NCBI GenBank assembly: GCA_017308475.1
Contig: JAFKEU010000007.1
Location: forward strand, 248,001 to 312,000
DNA length: 64,000 nucleotides
From: Alphaproteobacteria bacterium
GTDB taxonomy: Bacteria > Pseudomonadota > Alphaproteobacteria > Micropepsales > Micropepsaceae
Direction: 5' to 3'
Below the pieces are notes generated by a model. That model was not told where the DNA came from and did no database searches. It saw only the letters and a program-made list of their open reading frames with translations. A program made the translations under genes and the position numbers. Shown here piece after piece: positions 1-7,446 of the stretch. The first letter of the stretch is position 1, and every line of letters begins with the position of its first letter.

Positions 1-290
1 ATCTGGTCGTTCAGCACGGTCAGGAAGATGATGGGGATGTCGATGTGCTGGGCACGCAGACGCTGCATTACTTCGATTCCCGAAATTCCGGGCATCTTCC
101 AATCCAGCAGCAACAGGTCAGCGTCGCGGCGCATGCTAAGATAGTCGATCGCGAGGGCGCCATGGGGAAAGGCGTTTATGCGGTATCCGGCGTCGGCAAG
201 ATTGGTGCTGACGGATTCCAGAAACAGCGCGTCGTCATCGACCACCATGACATGACCGTTTTCAGTCGCAGTGGCTTGCTCAGTGTGCAT
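1..290 (-). CDS. Response regulator receiver protein (3' end outside window)
   Basis: The minus strand reads in frame from an ATG at 290 to the window edge, starting MHTEQATATENGHVMVVDDD. It is a CheY-like receiver domain: acidic residues D18-D20, the phosphoacceptor D63 in LLLLDWKMPG, and the FLT stretch with the conserved Thr near residue 88. A GAGGAGCA ribosome site directly precedes the ATG. Any output domain lies beyond the window, so this could be a transcription factor or a single-domain regulator. The start overlaps the end of the upstream lipoprotein gene by 11 bp, so the two are probably co-transcribed and translationally coupled. Confidence 0.85.
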   Translation of the reverse strand, partial: MHTEQATATENGHVMVVDDDALFLESVSTNLADAGYRINAFPHGALAIDYLSMRRDADLLLLDWKMPGISGIEVMQRLRAQHIDIPIIFLTVLNDQ

Positions 291-837
291 TGCTCCTCGC
301 TACCAGAATGTGGCTGACGCAGGCGTCAGAAACGTCCAATGGCCGGCCATCCTTGTTCGAACCGGCAAATTTGAGCACATGAAATGAGGCATCTTCGAGA
401 CTGGGATAGAAAATCACTTGCGCCGAACACTGGGGCGCTTTGTAAATCCACGTCAGTGACAGATGGTCGGACTTGACGCGCTGGGGTGGGCCCAGGATTG
501 CCCGCACGCGGGCCTGATCCAGCCCGATCAGCGTCTTCAAATCCATCGCGGGATGCTCCGCATGTGATTCCGGTTCAGCGCGAGGCGCTGGTTCCGCCCG
601 AATCGGGCGGGGGGGCTTTTTCGGAACCGGTTTGGGTTCCGGCGTCGGTGGAGGCGCTTCCTGTGGCGGCGCATTCAGCGCGATCTCGGGAGGCGGCGTC
701 GAGCCCGGCGGTGGTGGTACGGATTCGCCCAGCGTCATGCAGCCTTCCAGCGCCAATGCCATGGTGGCTGCCGCAGCGACGACGCATGCAACCCGCCAGT
801 TACAGCTTCGCACCATGCGGACCGTAGGCGTGGACAT
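280..837 (-). CDS. Proline-rich lipoprotein with SmpA/BamE-like C-terminal domain
   Basis: 185 aa from the ATG at 837, chosen because AAAGGTG lies just upstream; a longer in-frame ATG at 879 lacks a good site. An N-terminal hydrophobic segment ends in a lipobox-like LEGC with the Cys at residue 33, so the protein is probably lipidated and membrane anchored. Residues about 40-90 are a Pro/Glu-rich linker. The last 85 residues contain a G-L-D-Q-A-R-V-R-x-I-L-G-P-P pattern that resembles the small SmpA/OmlA fold. The function is unknown. It overlaps the receiver gene downstream by 11 bp, so a sensory or envelope-stress partnership is possible but inferred. Confidence 0.7.
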   Translation of the reverse strand: MSTPTVRMVRSCNWRVACVVAAAATMALALEGCMTLGESVPPPPGSTPPPEIALNAPPQEAPPPTPEPKPVPKKPPRPIRAEPAPRAEPESHAEHPAMDLKTLIGLDQARVRAILGPPQRVKSDHLSLTWIYKAPQCSAQVIFYPSLEDASFHVLKFAGSNKDGRPLDVSDACVSHILVARSNAH

Positions 838-1240
838 GACAACACCTTTCTGTCCCGACCGATCGCCCCGGCGTGTCACAGGTTAATGCCTGTGGCATCT
901 TTATGTTTCTAGAATGTCAGAATGAGAACACAGCTGAGCAAACTATTCCACTAAAAGACTCGGCGCGGTACTTGGTTCCGACATTTTTTTGGCGCGCCTC
1001 GATGGCGACGCTTGCGCAACCTGTGGTCCCCGCTTTCTTCTATAAATGTCCTAAAAATGCCCCAAGCAGATTTACTCGGAACCCTCGACGACGTGGGTCC
1101 GGTGGAGGTGCCGCGCCCAATTTCTTAATAGCCCAAATTCTTAACGCCTGATTTTCCACACCGCGAACGCCGTAGCCAATCCGAATCAATTGTTGCAACG
1201 ACGCGCTGAAAAATCACCAGGGGTTTCGGAAGTTGCGGCG
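838..1240. other. Intergenic region between divergent genes
   Basis: About 400 bp separate the divergent lipoprotein and transporter genes. It is more AT-rich than its surroundings. A short perfect inverted repeat, ATGCC-TGT-GGCAT at 886-898, is present. I see no FNR/FixK box, no strong sigma-70 promoter and no convincing coding frame; the open frames here lack ribosome sites and the GC3 bias of real genes. Confidence 0.5.
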
Positions 1241-2605
1241 ATGACGGCGTTCGGGGTCTACAACCAGCCGGAAGATGGACGCGAGTTCCCCGCCCGACCG
1301 AACCATGGCATAGAGGACTACATGTCCCGTGCCTCGCTTGCCATCGCGGCCTTCTCGACCATCGTGGAGTGGTATGACTTCACCCTCTATCTCTACTTCG
1401 CCACAGTTCTGGCGCGGGTGTTCTTCGGTGGCGGCGAGTCCGCACTGATCGTGACCCTGGCCGGATTTGCCGCCGCCTATCTTCTGCGCCCCGTTGGCGC
1501 CATCGCATTCGGACATGTCGGCGACCGGTTCGGCCGGCGCCGCACCATGCTGCTTTCCGTGGCCCTGATGACGGCGGGGATGTTCGCCACCGCCCTGCTG
1601 CCCACCCACGCCCAGGCTGGCGCGATCGCGGGCTGGCTTCTGTTCCTGTTGCGCTGCCTGATGGGATTTTCGGTCGGGGGCGAATACAGCGTGGTCATCG
1701 CCTATCTTCTGGAAGGCTCACCACCAGGCAACCGTGGACTGATCGCATCCCTGGCTTCCGCAGCCAGCGAGATCGGCGGCCTGCTGGCGGTTGGCGTTTC
1801 ATCGATGGTGGTCACGGCGCTGGATCCCGCCACTCTCGACGCATGGGGATGGCGCATACCTTTTCTTGTCGGCACGGTGATGGCGGCCAGCGTGTGGATC
1901 GCCCGCACGGCCATGCAGGAATCGCCGGACTTCGAGCGCCAGCTAGCCAACGGAACAGTGCCGGAAAGCCCCCTGCGCCATGCGTTTGCCGAACACCGTA
2001 TCGGTATCCTGCGGTCCTTCACCATCTCTGCCTTGGGATCGATCACTTATTATGTGGGCATCACCTACGTTCCGGCATTTCTCACATCCGCGGGAGGGTT
2101 CAGTGAGAGCGCTTCGCTCCAGCTGTCCACGCTCGCCGCCGTCGCCGTGATCCTGATAACGCCGGTCACCGGGGCCCTGTCCGACCGGCTTGGGCGAAAG
2201 CCTGTTCTGCTCGCCCTAGCGGGGTTGAGCGCCGTGCTGCCGATCGCGACATTCCACATGATGGGCAGCGGTACGCACATGAGTGCCCTGTGGGGTGCCA
2301 TCATTCTGGCCTGTGTGGCGGGGGCGGTCAGCGCGGTGGGCGCCGTCGCCACCGCGGAGCAGTTTCCCGGCGAAGGCCGCGTCAGCGGCCTGGCGCTGGG
2401 CGCGACATCGGCCACGGTGCTGTTCGGTGGCCTGACGCCCTATCTGGCCCAGTTACTGGCCCACAAAACCGGCATGCCGATGGTCCCCGGCCTCATGATC
2501 GCCGTTGTGGCGCTGCTTGTACTGCCCGTCTTTTACGCCATGCCGGAGACCGCGCCCCGGCGCCAACGCCGCGCAGAAGCGTTTGGCGACGCACCGATCC
2601 TGTAA
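1241..2605 (+). CDS. MFS transporter, metabolite:H+ symporter (MHS/ProP-like) family
   Basis: 454 aa, about twelve hydrophobic segments. The opening TM1 signature IVEWYDFTLY and the loop 2-3 motif GHVGDRFGRRRTML are typical of the MHS branch (ProP, KgtP, citrate/shikimate carriers), so it probably imports an organic acid or compatible solute with protons across the inner membrane. The substrate cannot be assigned. High GC3 coding bias begins near 1241, where GGAAG precedes the ATG. An alternative start at 1322 has a better AGAGGA site and would give a 427-aa protein closer to the usual MHS N-terminus. A more upstream start at 1190 is unlikely on codon use. Confidence 0.85.
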   Translation: MTAFGVYNQPEDGREFPARPNHGIEDYMSRASLAIAAFSTIVEWYDFTLYLYFATVLARVFFGGGESALIVTLAGFAAAYLLRPVGAIAFGHVGDRFGRRRTMLLSVALMTAGMFATALLPTHAQAGAIAGWLLFLLRCLMGFSVGGEYSVVIAYLLEGSPPGNRGLIASLASAASEIGGLLAVGVSSMVVTALDPATLDAWGWRIPFLVGTVMAASVWIARTAMQESPDFERQLANGTVPESPLRHAFAEHRIGILRSFTISALGSITYYVGITYVPAFLTSAGGFSESASLQLSTLAAVAVILITPVTGALSDRLGRKPVLLALAGLSAVLPIATFHMMGSGTHMSALWGAIILACVAGAVSAVGAVATAEQFPGEGRVSGLALGATSATVLFGGLTPYLAQLLAHKTGMPMVPGLMIAVVALLVLPVFYAMPETAPRRQRRAEAFGDAPIL

Positions 2606-2624
2606 AACTGAACTCGGGCGCCGG

Positions 2625-4139
2625 TCAACGTTGCGCCGCCACCCGATTGGCAGGAACTGCGCCCGCATCGCGTCTTCTTGCAGGCCTGTGGACGTAAAGG
2701 CTGGACCGGTCGAAGACGGCATCGCCGGATGGCGGCGCAATCTCGTACCGCACGGGGCGGGCATGATCGGCCAGCTGCAGCGCCGGATTGAAAACCGAAT
2801 TGAACTTCCACAGCATGCGCACGAAATTGGTTTGGCCCCGCAACAGCAGGCCGGCGGCGATCCGCCCGGTATTTATCAGCGTTGCAAGGCCCAAATGCTT
2901 GCGATTGAGAACCTGCTGGGTCTTGACCAACTCGGCATAGAATTCAGGCAGCGGCAGGGCCGTGGGCAGAACGGCATGCTGGATGTCGAACAACCGGTAA
3001 TCGCGGGTGCTGAGCTTGCGGGTTTCGCTGTGCCAGATCTCGGTCCCCGGATAGGGCGTCATGACGCTGATATTCACGATCTCGGGCATTTCCAGGCACC
3101 ATCGGCGCACTGTTTCGAACCGGGCGCGGTCCCAGGCTGGATCAGCGATCAGGTTGATCGCGACCGTGATACCCAGCGAGCGGGCAAACTCAAGCGCCTC
3201 CCGGTTGCTGTCAGCCATGGCGCGCTTGCGAAAAACTTTCAGCCCCTCCTCGTCCAGCGCTTCCAGGCCGAGGAACATGTATTCCAGGCCCAGCTCGCGC
3301 CAGCGCCGAAACACATCCTTGTTGCGCAACAACACATCGCAGCGGGTTTCGAGATAGTACCGCTTCTTCAAGCCGCGCCGTGCGATGGCGTCGGCGATGG
3401 CCATCCCGTGCTCGGGATGCACGAACGCAACATCGTCGACAATGAATATGCCGGGCTCGGCGATAGAGGCCAGTTCATCTGCCGCGGCCTCGGGGCTCTT
3501 GGTGCGATAGCTGCGGCCGTAGAAGGTCCAGGCGCTGCAGAACGTGCAATCCCAGGGACAGCCACGGGCGAACTCTATCGACGCGGCCGGATCCAGAACG
3601 CCTATGAAATATCGGCGACGCTTGCGCAGCAGGTCGCGTGCTGGCCGGACAGCGTCCAGATCATCGACAAAGCGGGGTGGCGGCCCCTCTCCGAACGCGG
3701 TTACCGCTCCGGGTACTTCGAGTACGTCATTGTCCCGCAGTCCTGCGAGCAGAAGCGGCACGCTCGCCTCTGCCTCGCCCTTCAGCACGCAATCTATCGC
3801 GCCCTCCGCGTGGTCCAGCAGCGTGCGTGCCACGAAGGACACGCTGTGGCCGCCCGCGAAGATGAAGCACTCCCGATCCAACGCCTTGGTGGCCTTCGCC
3901 AGATCGACCACCTCGGGCACATTGGCAAGGTAGTTGCCGGAAAAGCAGACGGCGTCCGGCTTCCAATCCTTCAATATACGGAAATAATCCCGATGACTGT
4001 CGGCCTGCAGATCGACAAGACGGACATCATGGCCGGCGGCCCGCGCCGCCCCGGCTATCAATTCCAGGCCCAAGGGTTCCAGACGCAGATAGATGCGCGT
4101 GTACATCAGTACGCTGGGATGGACGGCAAGAAGTTTCAT
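2625..4139 (-). CDS. hpnR: Hopanoid C-3 methylase HpnR (B12-binding radical SAM)
   Basis: 504 aa. The N-terminal third is a cobalamin-binding Rossmann-like domain (MKLLAVHPS...RLEPLGLELIAGAARAAGHDVRLVD). It is followed by a radical SAM core with the cluster motif C194-P-W-D-C198-T-F-C201. The C-terminal region with FNSVFNPALQLADH and RPVRYE closely resembles remembered HpnR proteins. HpnR adds a methyl group at C-3 of the hopanoid A ring at the membrane. The start at 4139 follows GGAG; an in-frame ATG at 4160 is less likely. The gene stands alone here, with no shc or other hpn genes in the window. It converges with the MHS transporter. Confidence 0.85.
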   Translation of the reverse strand: MKLLAVHPSVLMYTRIYLRLEPLGLELIAGAARAAGHDVRLVDLQADSHRDYFRILKDWKPDAVCFSGNYLANVPEVVDLAKATKALDRECFIFAGGHSVSFVARTLLDHAEGAIDCVLKGEAEASVPLLLAGLRDNDVLEVPGAVTAFGEGPPPRFVDDLDAVRPARDLLRKRRRYFIGVLDPAASIEFARGCPWDCTFCSAWTFYGRSYRTKSPEAAADELASIAEPGIFIVDDVAFVHPEHGMAIADAIARRGLKKRYYLETRCDVLLRNKDVFRRWRELGLEYMFLGLEALDEEGLKVFRKRAMADSNREALEFARSLGITVAINLIADPAWDRARFETVRRWCLEMPEIVNISVMTPYPGTEIWHSETRKLSTRDYRLFDIQHAVLPTALPLPEFYAELVKTQQVLNRKHLGLATLINTGRIAAGLLLRGQTNFVRMLWKFNSVFNPALQLADHARPVRYEIAPPSGDAVFDRSSLYVHRPARRRDAGAVPANRVAAQR

Positions 4140-4252
4140 CGGTGCGCTCCGTGGGGGCACCCCTTCGCGTGGATGTTAGTTCAGCCAGCCCAGGCATGAA
4201 AGACAGACTGTGTACTCTCAACTTATTCAAGGCGCCAAGGTTCCCCGGCGCG

Positions 4253-4702
4253 TCATGGGCGGACATGAATGTTGCACACCCGGACCATCTCCTCAAGATT
4301 CACTTGCTTCTGGAAGGCGGCCGCAAGGCTCATGTTCCGCGCTATGCAAAAACGGCTCGCCACCTCCAGAATGCCGGTACCCGCGCCAGACATCAACACC
4401 AGCGGGACGCGCTTGAGGTCGGACGTGTTCCGAATGTGATTGATCATCTCGAAACCGTCGGGGGGCGGCATATAAAGGTCCAGAAGAACGACCTCGGGAA
4501 GAAAGTCGTCAAAAATATCCGTCGCGGAACGGTTACCCGCCAGCGTTCTGGCTTCAAAGCCGTTTGCGGCCAGGCCCTCGGCCAATTCCCGTGCGAAGTC
4601 CAGATCGTCGTCGCAAATAAAGACCCGCCGCGCCGGTTTGGCGGAAACAGAGGTGCGTGGGGGGCCCGGCTTGTAGGAAGGCGGGAGTGGCGGCGCTGGC
4701 AT
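4253..4702 (-). CDS. Single-domain response regulator
   Basis: 149 aa. A Pro-rich N-terminal tail of about 24 residues precedes a receiver domain with acidic D31-D33, phosphoacceptor D75 (LLDLYMPPPDG), the LMSG switch residue region, and a Lys near the usual position in FQKQ. No output domain follows, so it may act by phosphotransfer or protein interaction, as in CheY/DivK-like proteins. The ATG at 4702 is preceded by GAGGTAAC. No kinase lies next to it. It lies between hpnR and a TadG-like gene remnant and is unrelated in sequence to the receiver at the left edge. Confidence 0.85.
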   Translation of the reverse strand: MPAPPLPPSYKPGPPRTSVSAKPARRVFICDDDLDFARELAEGLAANGFEARTLAGNRSATDIFDDFLPEVVLLDLYMPPPDGFEMINHIRNTSDLKRVPLVLMSGAGTGILEVASRFCIARNMSLAAAFQKQVNLEEMVRVCNIHVRP

Positions 4703-4722
4703 GTTACCTCGCTATGTGTTGA

Positions 4723-5073
4723 TCAACCTACGATGGCCGGCCGGCCGCAATTGACGGCATGCACCGCCACGCTGACGGTGCCCAACTGAAGGCCGATGGT
4801 CTGCAGCAGATTGTAAATCAGCGGATCGAGCGACGAGAGCATGGAAGCCAGGACTGGGCGCAGTAACGGCATGACGGTGCCCGCCACAATGCTTTTGACC
4901 GCGCCATTCAGGCCGGCGCCCTGAACGCTGAGATCGAGACCGCCGGCAAGACCGGACAGAAGGTGACTTGTATCGGCGCCTGCGGACTTCACGGTGCCCG
5001 CATCGATGTCGCTCTGGCGAAAATCCAGCGCCTGCGAAGGGCCGGCCGCGACGATGGCGGGCGGAATGCTCAA
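4723..5073 (-). pseudogene. C-terminal fragment of a TadG-like (DUF2134-type) protein
   Basis: The minus strand encodes about 116 aa ending ...LLQTIGLQLGTVSVAVHAVNCGRPAIVG. The pattern SDIDAGTVK, a glycine/leucine-rich stretch, LDPLIYNLLQTIGLQLG and a terminal CG-x-P matches the C-terminal end of the long TadG-associated proteins of alphaproteobacteria, which normally have several hundred further residues. Homology-like sequence runs from about 5055 down to the stop at 4723. Upstream of that the sequence belongs to a divergent OmpA gene. I therefore read it as a 5'-truncated remnant. Family assignment is from memory of the motif, not a search. Confidence 0.55.
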
Positions 5074-5818
5074 TGGGCTTTATGACTATGCCCTGGGCGA
5101 CTGCTGGATGCTCACCGGCGGGGTTGGCATCGGTGCGATCCGCGCGTCCCACGACATTGCGAACATCTCCACGGGCGATCTGTTCGTTGGCGGAAGCGGC
5201 ACCAATTTCGCCTGGCAATTCATTGCCGGCGTGAGCTACGCACTCCAATACAATCTGGATATCGGCGTCGACTACCGCTACCTGGATACTGGAGATGCGA
5301 ACGCCGTTTCGCGCTATGCCCCACTCGAGTATCGCGCGGGCAAGGCCCACAGCATCATGCCTGGCCTGCGCTGGTACCCGTTCGCTGAACAGCAGGTTTC
5401 ACCGCCGCCGCCGCCGCCGCCTTCCCCGCCACCGGCTCCTTCCCCACCATCCCCTCCGGCTCCGCCGCCGCCTCCTCCGCCACCGGCCAAGACCTATATC
5501 GTCTTCTTCGACTTCAATAGCTCTGGCCTCACGGCCGAAGCCCAAAGCACCGTCAGCGAGGCAGTGGCCTCGGCCAAAAGGATTGGAACGATACGGATCA
5601 AGGTGGCCGGTCACACCGACACGGTCGGATCTGACCGCTACAACCAGGCTCTGTCGCTGCGCCGCGCACAGTCCGTCAAGGACGAGATGATCCGCCTGGG
5701 TCTGGAGGCCGGCGAAATCGCGATCGAAGGCAGGAGCTTTCACGACCCGCTTGTGCCAACCGGGCCGGGCGTGCGCGAGCCCAAGAACCGCCGCGCTCTC
5801 ATTGATCTCGGCCAATGA
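5066..5818 (+). pseudogene. 5'-truncated OmpA-family outer membrane protein
   Basis: The readable protein begins inside a beta-barrel (LNGLYDYALGDCWMLTGGVGIGAI...), continues through the last strands (DIGVDYRYLDTGDA), a proline-rich linker encoded at about 5398-5490, and a complete OmpA/MotB-like peptidoglycan-binding domain with FDFNSSGLT, GHTDTVGSDRYNQALSLRRA and EPKNRRALI. Intact relatives have a signal peptide and about 100-150 more barrel residues. Here no signal peptide is present, and the frame runs directly into antisense sequence of the TadG-like remnant at about 5055. An internal ATG at 5066 might still be used, but the product could not be exported normally. Confidence 0.7.
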
Positions 5819-5831
5819 TCCATGCCGACCA

Positions 5832-5854
5832 GGCCCTGCGCGGTTGGCAGGGCC
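5832..5854 (+). terminator. Hairpin after the OmpA gene
   Basis: GGCCCTGC-GCGGTTG-GCAGGGCC forms an 8-bp stem and 7-nt loop beginning 14 bp after the OmpA stop codon. No clear T-tract follows, so it may be a Rho-independent terminator of the weaker kind or an mRNA-stabilising hairpin. Confidence 0.5.
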
Positions 5855-5879
5855 CGGTCTTCCAGTCGATGGCGGTAAC

Positions 5880-6188
5880 ATGACGATTGTTGGGGACGCA
5901 AAGACAATGACGCAGCCGATCATCGGGCCGGAAGGCTTGCCTCTCACACTCGAAAACCTGCCCAGCCCACAAACCAGGCGTTGGGTAAGCCGCATGAAGG
6001 CAGAAGTGGTCGTGGCGGTGGAACGCGGTCTGCTCTCGATGCGGGACGCCTGTGTGCGCTATCGCATGTCGCCGGAAGAATTCCTTGCGTGGCAGGCGGC
6101 ATTTTCCCGGCACGGGATGGTCGGGCTTCGCGTGACAAAGCGCCAGCCTGTCAGAGTCGACGGCCAATTCAGTGCTGACTGCTCCTGA
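5880..6188 (+). CDS. DUF1153 protein, SciP-like CtrA-pathway regulator
   Basis: 102 aa from the ATG at 5880; a second ATG at 5907 is also possible. Residues about 12-90 match the DUF1153/SciP pattern: IGPEGLPLTLENLP, RRWVSRMKAEVV, a helix-turn-helix-like segment with the family's G-L-L-S signature, E-E-F-L-A-W-Q, and RHGMVGLR. In Caulobacter, SciP binds the cell-cycle regulator CtrA and also DNA to restrain CtrA promoters. This copy differs at several usually conserved places and may be a paralogue rather than the main SciP. It stands alone after the OmpA terminator. Family assignment is good; the role here is inferred. Confidence 0.8.
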   Translation: MTIVGDAKTMTQPIIGPEGLPLTLENLPSPQTRRWVSRMKAEVVVAVERGLLSMRDACVRYRMSPEEFLAWQAAFSRHGMVGLRVTKRQPVRVDGQFSADCS

Positions 6189-6595
6189 GGGCGGCGGTCA
6201 TGCGCATGGTCCCGGTCTTCTTGCTATCTAGAAAATTCTGCGCGCTGGAGCGCGGCACTGCAAGCTGATCTTCTCCGAACGCTGCCAAGCAGCGTCGTCG
6301 GCGCGGCGATTCATCAAGACCGCTGCCTGCCTCCGGCACAGGCGCATCTGGTGGAACGGATGGCGGCGATCGCCGCCCGCATGGAGGACGGCCAATGCTC
6401 CCAGACTGACATTGTTCGGTTGCGGACTGCCATCGCTTCACTTTCGCCAGAATCCGCAGCCATCGATGCCAGGCGCCTGCCGGCGCATGCGATCCTGGGC
6501 GCCCGGCCAGCACCGCGGGCATGTGGCCGGTCCGCCTGACGACCAGTACGTGATGGCCTGCTGCGGCTGGGCCTGGGCAGTTGCGGGTGCGAGAT
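6189..6595. other. Gene-poor stretch, possible coding remnant
   Basis: No gene with a start, ribosome site and sustained codon bias is visible. On the plus strand the reading LSRKFCALERGTA (from about 6222) runs into a stop. A second frame from about 6258 (LQADLLRTLPSSVVGAAIH... to a TGA at 6539) has coding-like composition. Together they could be a frameshifted small gene, but I recognise no family, and the downstream half (after about 6500) has atypical composition. Confidence 0.3.
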
Positions 6596-6609
6596 TTGAC
6601 CAGCCTCAA
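6596..6609 (+). promoter_or_regulatory. FNR/FixK box upstream of 61-aa protein
   Basis: TTGACCAGCCTCAA fits TTGA-N6-TCAA. Its centre is about 58 bp before the ATG at 6661. A TTTTAT element at 6632-6637 falls where a -10 would be in a class II FNR-type promoter (site centred near -41.5). Confidence 0.65.
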
Positions 6610-6660
6610 TGTCCGGGCCATTCAATTCCCGTTTTATGCCGCCTCTAGGGAGGAAACACC

Positions 6661-6846
6661 ATGTTGGATCGTGTCATTGCACCCGGTACAGACCGCGGTC
6701 TCGCTTTGCGCAATCCCGAGGAAATCCGCACCATGATCCTGAAGCTGCGCTGGATCGGGCTGGAAGAGGAAGCGGAAGAGTTGATGACCCATCTCGCTGT
6801 CGTTGCGCCGGCCGCAACATTGACGGACGCGACGGAGACGGACTGA
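6661..6846 (+). CDS. Small hypothetical protein (61 aa)
   Basis: Starts at an ATG 7 nt after a near-perfect GGAGGAAA ribosome site, which with the upstream FNR/FixK-like box is the best argument that it is real. The product is acidic: a Pro/Gly start, a helix-forming middle (EEIRTMILKLRWIGLEEEAEELMTHL) and a Thr/Ala/Asp tail. No signal peptide or membrane segment is present. The family is unknown to me. It stands alone, convergent with the MepK-type peptidase gene with no gap (6846/6847). It is likely a cytosolic protein made under low oxygen. Confidence 0.7.
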   Translation: MLDRVIAPGTDRGLALRNPEEIRTMILKLRWIGLEEEAEELMTHLAVVAPAATLTDATETD

Positions 6847-7383
6847 TCACCAGCGCCTGATGCGGCCGACATCGACATGCACGAAATCGGATGAAGGGTA
6901 ATAGCCGACACCGCCGCCCCTGAGCGACAGCGCGGCATCGCGCAACGCCGCCAATGGCCTGCTGTTCAGCCGAACGTCGATGGCCATGCCCTGCATGTGC
7001 AGGCTGTGGGAAGCCACGCCGGAATGCTCATGCGCCCCGCGCAGTTTCGCGTTGGTGGCGGGCGAACGATAACCCGAGATGACCTCGAAAGCCTCGCCGG
7101 TTTCCATCCGGTTGCGCAACAGTGCCAGAAGGTCCAGAAGGTCGGGAGCGATGGGATGCGTCTCGCCGGTGCGGAAGTCGCGCAGGATAGTGTCCACCTG
7201 TGCCAGCGCGCCGGGGACATAATCCCCGTTCGCCCAATAGGTCACGGCCAGCTTTTCGCCGGTATGCAGATTGGCGAAGGACAGGCTGCGGCGGTCGCCC
7301 AACGCGGCCAGCGCGGGCGCGGGCAGCAACAGTGCCGCGCCCGATCCCAGCAGGAAATCGCGACGCCTCAATTTATGTGGCAT
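6847..7383 (-). CDS. DUF882 / MepK-type murein endopeptidase (peptidase M15 fold), Tat-exported
   Basis: 178 aa. The N-terminus has a twin-arginine-like LRRRDFLLG followed by a hydrophobic stretch and ALA, so it is probably exported folded. The catalytic M15/LAS metal site is visible as SHSLHMQGMAIDVR (H...D) and FVHVDVG (H-x-D), with ISGYRSPATN before it. Family members such as E. coli MepK (YcbK) cut 3-3 cross-links in peptidoglycan. It lies 63 bp downstream of a YcbB-type L,D-transpeptidase on the same strand. That is the same pairing as ycbB-ycbK in E. coli, which supports linked 3-3 cross-link making and cutting. Confidence 0.9.
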   Translation of the reverse strand: MPHKLRRRDFLLGSGAALLLPAPALAALGDRRSLSFANLHTGEKLAVTYWANGDYVPGALAQVDTILRDFRTGETHPIAPDLLDLLALLRNRMETGEAFEVISGYRSPATNAKLRGAHEHSGVASHSLHMQGMAIDVRLNSRPLAALRDAALSLRGGGVGYYPSSDFVHVDVGRIRRW

Positions 7384-7446
7384 GCCATGTCCATTTGTCA
7401 GAAGCCCGCGATTTCTAGCAGCGCCAGGGCGCGGGGGGCAAGCTGT

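Noticed and set aside
873..1151. Plus-strand frame of 92 codons before the MHS transporter
   Set aside because: Low GC3, no ribosome site and no family resemblance.
2505..4199. A 564-codon plus-strand open frame opposite hpnR
   Set aside because: It is antisense to a gene with clear radical SAM and B12 motifs; long antisense frames are common at this GC content and it has no recognisable domain.
4715..4726. TTGATCAA as a possible FNR site near the receiver gene
   Set aside because: The two half sites abut without the required six-base spacer.
5398..5490. CCG/CCT-rich stretch as a repeat element
   Set aside because: It encodes the proline linker of the OmpA protein; low complexity from codon composition, not a separate repeat.
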